From positions 1-21,858 of the forward strand of contig JBEHYB010000038.1 in NCBI GenBank assembly GCA_048498395.1: DNA of 21,858 nt, given 5' to 3'. Shown here one piece after another: positions 1 through 7,180 of this stretch. Made by a program: the position numbers and the translations under genes. Positions within the stretch are counted from its first letter, which is position 1. Each line of letters begins with the position of its first letter. The notes under the pieces are model-generated. The model made no database searches and was not told the origin of the DNA. It saw only the letters and a list, made by a program, of their open reading frames with translations. The stretch comes from Micavibrio_B sp048498395 (lineage in GTDB: Bacteria > Pseudomonadota > Alphaproteobacteria > Micavibrionales > Micavibrionaceae).

Positions 1-1
1 A

Positions 2-565
2 TCAGCGCCAGCGTCTGCGTCTCCAGCGCGTGCAGTGCAATATGAAGTCGTCCTCATGGAAGAAGCCGTCAAACGCGCCGATATCTTTGTGACAACAACA
101 GGCAATATCGACATTATCACTGTCGAACATATGCGCGGCATGAAAGACCGTGCGATCGTCTGCAATATCGGTCACTTCGATAACGAGATCCAGGTCGAAG
201 GCCTGCGCAACCTGAAATGGCACAATATCAAGCCACAGGTTGATGAAATCGAATTCGCCGACGGCAAACGCATCATCCTGCTGGCCGAAGGCCGCCTCGT
301 CAATCTTGGCTGCGCAACAGGTCACCCGTCCTTCGTCATGTCGTCTTCCTTCACGAACCAGACACTGGCGCAGATCGAACTCTGGAACAACGCATCCAAA
401 TACGACAAGCAAGTCTACGTTCTGCCGAAACATCTGGATGAGAAAGTTGCCCGCCTGCACCTCGACAAGCTCGGCGCGAAACTGACGGTTCCAAGCAAGG
501 CACAAGCAGATTATATCGGCGTGCCGGTCGAAGGCCCGTTCAAATCGGACCAGTACCGTTACTAA
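2..565 (+). CDS. ahcY: Adenosylhomocysteinase, 3' part (5' end outside window)
   Basis: S-adenosylhomocysteine hydrolase splits SAH into adenosine and homocysteine, clearing the inhibitory product of methyl transfer in the cytoplasm. From about base 38 the translation follows the C-terminal part of the family: the NAD-binding stretch ADIFVTTTGN, then MKDRAIVCNIGHFDNEI, GRLVNLGCATGHPSFVMSSS, YVLPKHLDEKVARLHL, and the family's C-terminal end in DQYRY. The frame is open to the left edge, so the gene is a 3' fragment, and the in-frame GTG at 35 is not a real start. The first 11-12 codons do not resemble the expected DPICALQA-type segment just before YEVV, so the extreme edge may be misassembled or chimeric. 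A strong terminator follows the TAA. Confidence 0.95.
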   Translation, partial: SAPASASPARAVQYEVVLMEEAVKRADIFVTTTGNIDIITVEHMRGMKDRAIVCNIGHFDNEIQVEGLRNLKWHNIKPQVDEIEFADGKRIILLAEGRLVNLGCATGHPSFVMSSSFTNQTLAQIELWNNASKYDKQVYVLPKHLDEKVARLHLDKLGAKLTVPSKAQADYIGVPVEGPFKSDQYRY

Positions 566-573
566 TTACGAAG

Positions 574-597
574 AACCCGCCGAAAGGCGGGTTTTTT
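574..597 (+). terminator. Rho-independent terminator of ahcY
   Basis: A perfect 8-bp stem (AACCCGCC / GGCGGGTT) closed by a GAAA tetraloop is followed directly by six T residues. It lies 9 bases after the ahcY stop codon. The last T residues overlap the stop codon (596-598) of the opposing regulator gene, so the same hairpin may also help end minus-strand transcription, although the minus side has only a weak T-run. Confidence 0.92.
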
Positions 598-1255
598 ATT
601 GCAGCAATATTTTATGGTTCTTTAGCGGCTTGCTTAATTCCCAGTTCCGGTTGAACTGATTGCGAAAGCCGCGCGCCATATTGATATTGTCGATACGTAC
701 AATTCTTTGCAGCTCCCAGAACAGAAACACGACCTTATCGCCGTATACGTAATAAGGATTCTGGTCGAACAGTATTTTCGGAATCTGCCTGTACCATTGC
801 GGCTGGTCTACAAGGATATCGTGATCGCCTTCGCAAAGAAGGATGCGCCGCTCAACATTCAGACTGTCCATTTTCTTGATATAGGCCAGCGCCTCTTTCG
901 GGTAACGCTCCGCCACCGGCACATCGGAAACATTCGCTATATAAAGGATACCGCCCTTGCCCTCGGCGAATTCCTTCGCGATATCCGCCCAGAGTTTGAA
1001 CTGGCTCTCGCGGCCTTCCCAGATTTTCAGATCGAAACGTTCGCCGATCAGTTGCACGCCAGACGGCTGGAGAAAAACAACGCCATTGAGTTCGAATGTC
1101 TGTTGAAGCAGATCCAGCGTATCCTGACGGGGACTTGCCGAGCCGCGCTCTATATTGGCGATAGCGGCTTTCGACATGCCGCTTTTCTTCGCAAGATCCT
1201 CCTGGGACCAGTCCAGCATGACCCTTGCTGCTTTGATTTGCTTGATATCGATCAC
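596..1255 (-). CDS. Xre-family HTH regulator with a PLD-like C-terminal effector domain
   Basis: A cytoplasmic DNA-binding regulator of 219 aa. Residues about 1-56 are a Cro/C1-type helix-turn-helix (LDWSQEDLAKKSGMSKAAIA, then NIERGSASP). Residues about 80-215 form an alpha/beta domain with GGILYIANVSDVP, PYYVYGDKVVFLFWE and a final MARGFRNQFNRNW, which resembles the phospholipase-D-like effector fold of TrmB-type regulators. No HKD catalytic motif is visible, so it probably senses a ligand rather than cutting anything. I chose the GTG at 1255 because GGAG lies six bases upstream and it puts the HTH at the N-terminus, as in the family. A TTG at 1282 would add nine residues but has no ribosome binding site. 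It is divergent from the gene at 1386 and may control the shared intergenic region. HTH sure; effector-domain call is inference. Confidence 0.85.
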   Translation of the reverse strand: MIDIKQIKAARVMLDWSQEDLAKKSGMSKAAIANIERGSASPRQDTLDLLQQTFELNGVVFLQPSGVQLIGERFDLKIWEGRESQFKLWADIAKEFAEGKGGILYIANVSDVPVAERYPKEALAYIKKMDSLNVERRILLCEGDHDILVDQPQWYRQIPKILFDQNPYYVYGDKVVFLFWELQRIVRIDNINMARGFRNQFNRNWELSKPLKNHKILLQ

Positions 1256-1290
1256 CAACTTCTCCGTAAAGTAGAGTTTCAATGAGCATA

Positions 1291-1323
1291 ACTATATTTT
1301 AAACCTAGTATACTATATTTAAA
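1291..1323. promoter_or_regulatory. Divergent promoter region with direct repeats (operator candidate)
   Basis: The 130 bases between the regulator and the gene at 1386 are very AT-rich. Two near-identical direct repeats, ACTATATTTTAAA (1291-1303) and ACTATATTTAAA (1312-1323), start 21 bp apart, two helical turns. A weaker third copy (ACTTAAATTT) begins near 1334. The first two overlap possible -10 boxes on both strands (TATACT at 1309-1314 plus; TATAGT minus). Binding by the adjacent Xre protein is inference from position and spacing. Confidence 0.4.
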
Positions 1324-1385
1324 TTTACATAAACTTAAATTTCCGTAATTATCGGTTTATCGAACAACTTTGACAGGAGAGACCG

Positions 1386-2006
1386 ATGACAAACGTAGAA
1401 ACTTTTAAGACAGCGACCGGGACGGCAAACGAGCAGCAACAGGCAGTAGAAGCCTATTTTGAAAAAAACGGCGCGAATGATACGACCGTTTACGCAAATC
1501 CAGCAAATGACCCCAATATGCGCATAAAAACTATAAAGGCTTTTTATAACTCGGCATTTGTCGACGTTGCCCTGCTTGAACACTGGTGTGGAAGCGTCGA
1601 TGCTCCTGCCACCATCGAAATGGTCGGTATTTTCCGCCTGGCCAGTGGCGCATATGCCATCGCAGATAAAAACGATATGCAGATGCTGTCGTCAGAATCG
1701 AATGTGGTTCATTTCGGTCAAGCCTATAAGAGACATTTTGCCGACCTAATACAGCAGACAACTATTGGTAAGGACGCAGCTACAGAAAAAGAAAATGAAT
1801 TTCTGAGCTTCGGGGAAAGACAGTCCCGCAAAGTGCCAACGGATGTTGGCAGCACAAGCATCTCCGAAAATGAATGGATGCAGATACATAATGAAAAAGT
1901 TCAGTTCCTGCGGTCTTTGAGTAAGCCACAGGAAGTCATTGAGATAGACAGGCAGAAGCAGGCAGCACGATCCGCGTCTTCAATTCCAGCCCCGGCGAAT
2001 GTCTAG
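1386..2006 (+). CDS. Hypothetical protein, 206 aa
   Basis: I do not recognise this protein. It starts at ATG behind a strong ribosome binding site (AGGAGA, four bases upstream) and has its own terminator, so it is very likely a real, separately transcribed gene. There is no signal peptide or membrane segment, so it should be cytoplasmic. The N-terminal third is polar, residues about 55-125 look like a compact alpha/beta region (AFVDVALLEHWCGSV, TIEMVGIFRLASGAYAIA), and the C-terminal 70 residues are charged and probably helical. It ends in an Ala/Pro tail (SSIPAPANV) like those of the three unrecognised proteins at 15918-17705. Codon use is more AT-rich than in divL or addB. The neighbouring divergent Xre regulator may control it. 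Confidence 0.85.
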   Translation: MTNVETFKTATGTANEQQQAVEAYFEKNGANDTTVYANPANDPNMRIKTIKAFYNSAFVDVALLEHWCGSVDAPATIEMVGIFRLASGAYAIADKNDMQMLSSESNVVHFGQAYKRHFADLIQQTTIGKDAATEKENEFLSFGERQSRKVPTDVGSTSISENEWMQIHNEKVQFLRSLSKPQEVIEIDRQKQAARSASSIPAPANV

Positions 2007-2037
2007 ATAACGAGCTCCCTCTGTCAAGGGTGTGTGG

Positions 2038-2067
2038 CCCTTCCCGTGAAAACGGGAAGGGTTTTTT
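2038..2067 (+). terminator. Rho-independent terminator after the 206-aa gene
   Basis: A perfect 10-bp stem (CCCTTCCCGT / ACGGGAAGGG) with a GAAA tetraloop is followed by six T residues, 31 bases past the stop codon. It ends only 30 bases before the purU start, leaving little room for a separate purU promoter downstream of it. Confidence 0.93.
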
Positions 2068-2097
2068 AATGCGGTGATTCATGCTATCCATTGTGAG

Positions 2098-2937
2098 ATG
2101 CAGTATATTTTAAATCTCCATTGTATAGATGCACATGGCATCGTCGCCGCCGTCTCGACGGCGCTCGCAAAGCATGACTGCAATATCGAGGAATCTTCGC
2201 AATTCAACGACCAGTTTTCCGGCCGCTTCTTCATGCGCACGGTTTTTTCGCAATCCGGTAATTCAATCGATAAATTCCGCGCCGAATTTTCTTCTATCGC
2301 CAAGATTTTCGCGATGGAGTGGACCGTTCATTCCGTGAATGAGAAAGTCCCTACCCTGCTGCTGGTATCGCAGGCCGACCATTGCCTGAACGATATTCTC
2401 TATCGCTGGCGCACGGGACATCTGAATATCGACATCAGGGCGGTTGTTTCAAATCACGAGAAGAACCGCAGCCTCGCTGAAGAACATGGGTTGCGCTATG
2501 AATACCTGCCCGTGACACCGCAGACCAAGGCGGCGCAGGAAGAAAAGATCGAGAAACTGATCGCGGAGACCGGCGCAGAACTTGTCGTTCTCGCCCGTTA
2601 TATGCAGGTCCTGTCGAATGACCTAAGCAGCCGTCATGCAGGCCGCATCATCAATATCCATCATTCGTTCCTGCCGGGCTTCAAAGGCGCGAAACCCTAT
2701 CACCAGGCATGGGAACGCGGCGTAAAAATCATCGGGGCGACGGCGCATTTCGTGACATCAGATCTCGATGAAGGCCCCATTATCGACCAGGACATCGTGC
2801 GGATCACCCACGCGACAACACCGGAGAAAATGCAGGTTCTCGGCAAGGATACAGAGTCGCGCGTGCTTGCCCGCGCCATTCAGTCATATGCGGAACGCCG
2901 CATTTTCCTGCACGGCAACCGCACCGTCGTTCTCTAA
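2098..2937 (+). CDS. purU: Formyltetrahydrofolate deformylase
   Basis: PurU hydrolyses 10-formyl-THF to formate and THF, balancing one-carbon pools. The 279-aa product has an N-terminal ACT domain (about residues 1-80, YILNLHCIDAHGIVAAVS) and a formyltransferase-fold domain (about 85-279). The catalytic signature is complete: NIHHSFLPGF with N186 and H188, and SDLDEGPII with D224. The start is the ATG at 2098, which gives the usual PurU N-terminus. A GTG at 2074 would add eight residues whose only ribosome binding site would lie inside the preceding terminator stem. The ATG itself has only a weak GTGAG upstream. No folate genes are adjacent. The closeness of the terminator makes its promoter unclear; it may rely on read-through or sit upstream of the hairpin. 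Confidence 0.95.
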   Translation: MQYILNLHCIDAHGIVAAVSTALAKHDCNIEESSQFNDQFSGRFFMRTVFSQSGNSIDKFRAEFSSIAKIFAMEWTVHSVNEKVPTLLLVSQADHCLNDILYRWRTGHLNIDIRAVVSNHEKNRSLAEEHGLRYEYLPVTPQTKAAQEEKIEKLIAETGAELVVLARYMQVLSNDLSSRHAGRIINIHHSFLPGFKGAKPYHQAWERGVKIIGATAHFVTSDLDEGPIIDQDIVRITHATTPEKMQVLGKDTESRVLARAIQSYAERRIFLHGNRTVVL

Positions 2938-2982
2938 TTTTGCCTTTGGTAGATACCGCCCTTCATGGCATAATCCGGGCGC

Positions 2983-5292
2983 ATGTCCGCGCCGCGCAAA
3001 AACCCAGGTTCGAACCCGTTTAAATCAATTCTCGGCATTACGAGCCTTGAAGCGGAGAAATCGCGTCTCGAGGCTTTCCTCGCCGCCTTCCCGGGAGAAT
3101 ATTGCGGATTCTCACAGGACAATATCGTCGCTTATAGCGGCCATTTTCCTGAAATGCTCGGCCTCAAAAGCGTTACCGATTTCACCGATATCCAGCAGGC
3201 GCTGCGCCCCGGCGACGATGCCGCGCTTGAGAGCTGTTTTCGCCGCCTGCAGGATCAGGGCACAAGATTTTCGCTGAAAGTCCGCGCCGCCGATCTTACG
3301 AAACTTTTGCGTTTCAGCGGATCGAAAGGACAGGACCTGAAAGGGGCCGAGAATTACGATATTTTGTGGATCGAGGATGTCACCGATGTCGAAAGAGAGA
3401 TCGAGGCGACACGGGACGCGAAAGACGATTTCGAGAAATCGCTGCGCCGTCTTCAGGCGACGCTCGATTCACTCGACCATCCGGTCTGGGTCCGCAACCA
3501 GAAGAATGAAATCGTCTGGACCAACCGCCAATATTCGGAGATCCTGATCACCACACCTGAGAAAGTGATCGCCGAGCAAAAGGAACTCAACTTCACGAAG
3601 AAACCTGGCGACCGCCCCGCTACGGAACTCGCTTCGACCGCACTTTCCACCAATCAGGTGCAAAAAGAACAGCGCCATATGATCGTCGAAGGCGACCGCC
3701 GCCTTTATGAGATTGAAGTGACTCCCGTGCCGCACCTTGATCTGACAGTAGGCCAGGCGCGCAATATCACGCGCGAAGAGGAAGCACAGAAGGAAAGCAT
3801 CCGCAATGCCGCCTCAACGCGCGAGATTTTCGAAAAGCTTTCAACCGGCATCGTCGTCTTCGATAATGATTTTCGCGTGGAATTCTACAATACGGCTTAC
3901 GCGCAGATGTGGCATCTGGAAGAGCAATGGCTCAATTCAGGACCTAAATTCCTTGAGATCGTCGAACGCCTGCGCGAGGCGCGAATGCTGCCGGAACAGG
4001 CGGATTTCCGCAATTACAAGCAGAAGCTTTTTGATTCTCTAAGAACCCTGATCCATCCGCAGGAAGAAATGATGTATCTTCCCAACGGAAAATCTGTGCG
4101 TCGTCTCGTCGCGCCGCGCCCGGCCGGTGGCGTTATCCTGATGTATGAGGATGTAACGAGCCGTCTTGAACTTGAATCATCCTACAACACTTTGATCGCT
4201 GTTCAGAAGGAAACGCTTGATAATCTGGCAGAAGGTGTCGCGGCTTTCGGCGGGGATGGCCGCCTTAAATTGTGGAACCCGGCCTTCGCGCGCATTTGGA
4301 AACTCAACCCAGAAGATATGGAAGGCAACCCGCATATCACGCGTATCGTCGATAAGCAAAAAGCCTGTTTTAACGAGAGCGATTGGCCGCGCGCTAAAGA
4401 AACCCTTCTCTCGCAAGGCCTTGATCGCTCGATGCGCGACGGTGTCATGCGCCGCGCCGACGATATGGTGCTGGAATTTGCGGCTGTACCATTACCCGAT
4501 GGCGGGATGCTCGTCACCCATATCGATATCACCGATACGATCCGTGTTGAGAATGCCCTGCGCGAGAAAACAGCGGCGCTCGAAGCGGCCGAAAAACTGA
4601 AACTCGAATTTATCGCGAACGTCTCTTATCAACTGCGTACACCGCTCAATGCGATTATCGGCTTCACGGAAATTCTCGATAAGGAGTATTTCGGACCGCT
4701 TAACGATCGACAAAAGGGTTATACACGTGGACTTAGCGAAGCAGGCGAACGCCTGATGAGCCTGATCAACGATATCCTCGATCTGGCCTCGATCGAAGCC
4801 GGCTATATGGCACTGGAAAAATCCAGCATGAATATCCATGACATGCTCAAGGGACTTTTCGACCTGACGCAGGAATGGGCGCGCAGCCAACGCATCGAAG
4901 TCTCACTTTCCTGCGCATCTGATATCGGAAATGTCATGGCAGACGAGCGCCGGATGAAACAGATCATGCTCAACCTCATTCGCAATTCGATAGAGTTTAC
5001 TCCGGCCGGCGGTCGTATCATGTTGATCGGCGAACGGCGCGGCGCGGAAGTCGCATTAAGCGTTCGCGATACAGGCCCCGGAATTTCAGCCGAAGATCAG
5101 GAAAAAATCTTTAAGCCGTTCGAAAAGACAGATGCCCCGCGCAATGACGGCGAAGGCAATGTCCGCGGCGGTGCCGGGCTTGGGCTAACTCTCGTCAAAG
5201 ATATCGTCGAACTGCATGGCGGGCGCGTGGAACTTACCAGCGAACTCGGCAAAGGCACGACGACGACATTGATATTGCCGGCGGACGCTTAA
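2983..5292 (+). CDS. divL: DivL-like PAS-domain histidine (pseudo)kinase
   Basis: This 769-aa protein has about four PAS-type domains (roughly residues 25-120, 155-270, 275-395, 405-520), a DHp dimerisation helix pair (about 535-610) and a complete HATPase (about 640-769; N-box N668, DTGPGIS with D696, GAGLGL near 730). The H-box reads SYQLRTPLNAIIGF: tyrosine 549 replaces the phospho-accepting histidine. That is the hallmark of DivL, which in Caulobacter is also, from memory, 769 aa with Tyr550, and which works with DivK and CckA in CtrA control and asymmetric division. The position near tsaE-murU-addAB fits. Unlike the membrane-tethered Caulobacter protein, no hydrophobic N-terminal segment is present, so this one should be soluble. 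The ribosome binding site is weak. Its stop abuts that of the opposing gene, with no terminator between. Confidence 0.9.
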   Translation: MSAPRKNPGSNPFKSILGITSLEAEKSRLEAFLAAFPGEYCGFSQDNIVAYSGHFPEMLGLKSVTDFTDIQQALRPGDDAALESCFRRLQDQGTRFSLKVRAADLTKLLRFSGSKGQDLKGAENYDILWIEDVTDVEREIEATRDAKDDFEKSLRRLQATLDSLDHPVWVRNQKNEIVWTNRQYSEILITTPEKVIAEQKELNFTKKPGDRPATELASTALSTNQVQKEQRHMIVEGDRRLYEIEVTPVPHLDLTVGQARNITREEEAQKESIRNAASTREIFEKLSTGIVVFDNDFRVEFYNTAYAQMWHLEEQWLNSGPKFLEIVERLREARMLPEQADFRNYKQKLFDSLRTLIHPQEEMMYLPNGKSVRRLVAPRPAGGVILMYEDVTSRLELESSYNTLIAVQKETLDNLAEGVAAFGGDGRLKLWNPAFARIWKLNPEDMEGNPHITRIVDKQKACFNESDWPRAKETLLSQGLDRSMRDGVMRRADDMVLEFAAVPLPDGGMLVTHIDITDTIRVENALREKTAALEAAEKLKLEFIANVSYQLRTPLNAIIGFTEILDKEYFGPLNDRQKGYTRGLSEAGERLMSLINDILDLASIEAGYMALEKSSMNIHDMLKGLFDLTQEWARSQRIEVSLSCASDIGNVMADERRMKQIMLNLIRNSIEFTPAGGRIMLIGERRGAEVALSVRDTGPGISAEDQEKIFKPFEKTDAPRNDGEGNVRGGAGLGLTLVKDIVELHGGRVELTSELGKGTTTTLILPADA

Positions 5293-5676
5293 TTAATCCA
5301 CACAGGTCGCATAATAATCATGCGCTTCCGGATTGTCCTTGGCGGGCCTTGAGCGAACCGCGATCGTTCCCTGCATCTTCGTCTTGCAGTCGAAAAGCGG
5401 TAAGAGCGATTTTACCATCAGCAAAACTTTATAGTCCGGGAAAAACGGGCCCTTGGCACATACCTGCTGGAATTTACCGGGGTCTAAATGCAGAACTGTT
5501 TCGTAATAGCTTCTGGTGCCGTCGGGTTTTGCATAGAAATCCGTGCGAATGGCGACAAAAACCTTACCGTCCGTTTCATTCTTGATATCGGCGCACTGGG
5601 GCTGTGGTGTGTAAAGCTCCTCGGCCTGCGCCGAAAGCGGAACCAGTAACAGAAATAGAGCCAGAACGTATTTCAT
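5293..5676 (-). CDS. Small exported protein with four cysteines
   Basis: Family not recognised. The 127-aa product begins with a clear Sec signal peptide: MKY, a hydrophobic core VLALFLLLVPL, and a likely cleavage after SAQA (residue 18). The mature part of about 109 residues has exactly four cysteines (C28, C73, C97, C125), which could form two disulfides, and alternates short beta-like stretches (GKVFVAIRTDFYA, YKVLLMVKSLLPLF, GTIAVRSR). It should be periplasmic or secreted. It starts 18 bases downstream of the NADP reductase stop in the same direction, so the two are probably co-transcribed. A functional link to the reductase is not evident. Confidence 0.8.
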   Translation of the reverse strand: MKYVLALFLLLVPLSAQAEELYTPQPQCADIKNETDGKVFVAIRTDFYAKPDGTRSYYETVLHLDPGKFQQVCAKGPFFPDYKVLLMVKSLLPLFDCKTKMQGTIAVRSRPAKDNPEAHDYYATCVD

Positions 5677-5694
5677 GACTCTACTATAGCAGAT

Positions 5695-6711
5695 CTATTC
5701 CTTGCCGGGAACGCCTTTAGTCGTTGAATATTCAAAGTGAAGCTCTTCGCCCGGGTGGATCTGGCGATGAATGGCATGGGCCGCGTGTGCGCCTTCGGCA
5801 AAACCGGTCAAAATAAGCTTTAATTTATGCTGATAGGTTGCCATATCGCCAACCGCATAGATGCCCGCGATATTTGTCTGTGATGTCGACTGGTCGACCT
5901 GGATATGATTCCTGTCGAGAGAAAGTCCCCATCCGGCCATTGGCCCGAGACTCGTCGAAAGGCCAAAGAAAGGCAGCAATATATCAGCTTCGATCGTTTT
6001 CTTATTATGGTCCAGATCGCTGACGATAACGGCATTCAGCTGGCTGCCATAGCCTTGCAGCGCTTCAAGCTGATAAGGGACCACGAGATCTATTTTGCCC
6101 GCCTCGGCCAGCCTGTGCAATTTCTCGACGCTCGCCGGCGCGCCGCGAAATTTATCGCGCCTGTGCACGACAGAGACCTTCTTCGCAACTTCACTCAAAG
6201 ATATCGCCCAGTCAATCGCGGAGTCACCTCCACCGGCAATCACAATATTCCGATCCCTGAATTGTTCGCGACTGCGAACGGCATAGAAAATCGAAACACC
6301 TTCATATCTCTCGAGACCTTCGAGCGGCGGCTTTTGCGGACCGAAAGAGCCTGTACCACCGGCAATTACAATCGCCTTGGCCTTGATATCGATCCCCTTG
6401 CTGGTTTTGATGTGGAAATCATTAGCCGCGCCGGAAATTTCCAGAACCTGTTGAGACAGATGAATAACCGGATTGAATGGCAGGGCCTGTGTTTCGAGAT
6501 GCGCGATCAGGTCGGCCGCCTTGATTTCAGGCCAGGCCGGAATGTCGTAAATCGGTTTTTCCGGATAGAGGGCGATGCACTGACCGCCGATATGGTCGAG
6601 GCTGTCGATGACATGGCATTTGAGCCCCAGCATGCCGCATTCAAAAATAGTAAAAAGGCCGGATGGTCCGGCCCCTACGATTACAACATCTGTTTCATAA
6701 TTCGTTGTCAT
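5695..6711 (-). CDS. Ferredoxin/flavodoxin--NADP+ reductase (thioredoxin reductase-like type)
   Basis: A 338-aa flavoprotein of the TrxR-like ferredoxin-NADP reductase group (YumC type), passing electrons between NADPH and ferredoxin or flavodoxin in the cytoplasm. The FAD-binding GAGPSG is at residues 13-18, followed by IGGQCIALYPEKPIYDIP typical of this group. The NADPH site has GGGDSAIDWA (from 160) and HRRDKFRG (183-190). A second FAD motif, GIYAVGDMATY, is near the end. The CxxC redox pair of true thioredoxin reductases is absent between the NADPH motifs, which separates it from TrxB. It is divergent from tsaE across only 43 bases, so both promoters must overlap there. The small exported gene follows in the same operon. 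Confidence 0.93.
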   Translation of the reverse strand: MTTNYETDVVIVGAGPSGLFTIFECGMLGLKCHVIDSLDHIGGQCIALYPEKPIYDIPAWPEIKAADLIAHLETQALPFNPVIHLSQQVLEISGAANDFHIKTSKGIDIKAKAIVIAGGTGSFGPQKPPLEGLERYEGVSIFYAVRSREQFRDRNIVIAGGGDSAIDWAISLSEVAKKVSVVHRRDKFRGAPASVEKLHRLAEAGKIDLVVPYQLEALQGYGSQLNAVIVSDLDHNKKTIEADILLPFFGLSTSLGPMAGWGLSLDRNHIQVDQSTSQTNIAGIYAVGDMATYQHKLKLILTGFAEGAHAAHAIHRQIHPGEELHFEYSTTKGVPGKE

Positions 6712-6754
6712 GGCCTATAGATAAAGGACAAGACACAATAAAAAAAGGCCCCTT

Positions 6755-7180
6755 TTGAAAGAATTTATCTCTCATTCCGAAGACGATACGATCGGCATCG
6801 CAAACGCTCTGGCCGCTACCCTGCCGCGTTCTGCGATCCTCCTCCTTGAAGGGGATCTGGGAGCCGGGAAATCAGTCTTCGCCCGCGCCTTGATACGCGA
6901 GCTTGCAGGCATCCCAGATCTGACAGTACCAAGCCCTACCTTTACGCTTTTACAGACCTATGACACGCCGCGCGGACCGATTTTTCATTACGATCTCTAT
7001 CGCCTGAAAGACCCGGAAGAAATGAATGAACTGTCATGGGACGACGCGCTTTCGTCGGGCATCGTTCTTATCGAATGGCCGGAGAAACTCGAATATTTAA
7101 AGCCGCAAGGCATCACCATCCATATCGAACCCGTCAAGGCTTCCGACAACTCGCGAAAGATTACGATTAATGACAATTGA
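6755..7180 (+). CDS. tsaE: tRNA t6A threonylcarbamoyltransferase complex ATPase TsaE
   Basis: TsaE is the ATPase partner of TsaB and TsaD in making N6-threonylcarbamoyladenosine at position 37 of ANN-decoding tRNAs. The 141-aa product is full length for the family. It has the Walker A loop GDLGAGKS (residues 33-40), the VPSPTFTLLQTYDT switch segment, FHYDLYRLKDPEE, and IEWPEKL. The start is a TTG at 6755 with AAAGG six bases upstream; no ATG fits. It opens a tightly packed plus-strand operon and overlaps the next gene by 11 bases, implying translational coupling. Confidence 0.93.
   Translation: MKEFISHSEDDTIGIANALAATLPRSAILLLEGDLGAGKSVFARALIRELAGIPDLTVPSPTFTLLQTYDTPRGPIFHYDLYRLKDPEEMNELSWDDALSSGIVLIEWPEKLEYLKPQGITIHIEPVKASDNSRKITINDN

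Noticed and set aside
35..37. GTG start for the first gene
   Set aside because: AhcY homology requires several hundred residues upstream, so the gene is cut by the window edge and this GTG is internal.
707..1285. 192-aa open frame on the plus strand opposite the Xre regulator
   Set aside because: The minus frame carries a textbook HTH; the plus frame has no ribosome binding site or motif.
3006..3017. GGTTCGAACCC, resembling a tRNA T-loop
   Set aside because: No acceptor, D or anticodon arms fit around it and it lies inside the divL coding frame (Pro-Gly-Ser-Asn-Pro).
5905..6720. 271-aa open frame on the plus strand opposite the NADP reductase
   Set aside because: The minus-strand frame has both dinucleotide-binding motifs and a complete family signature; the plus frame is a shadow.
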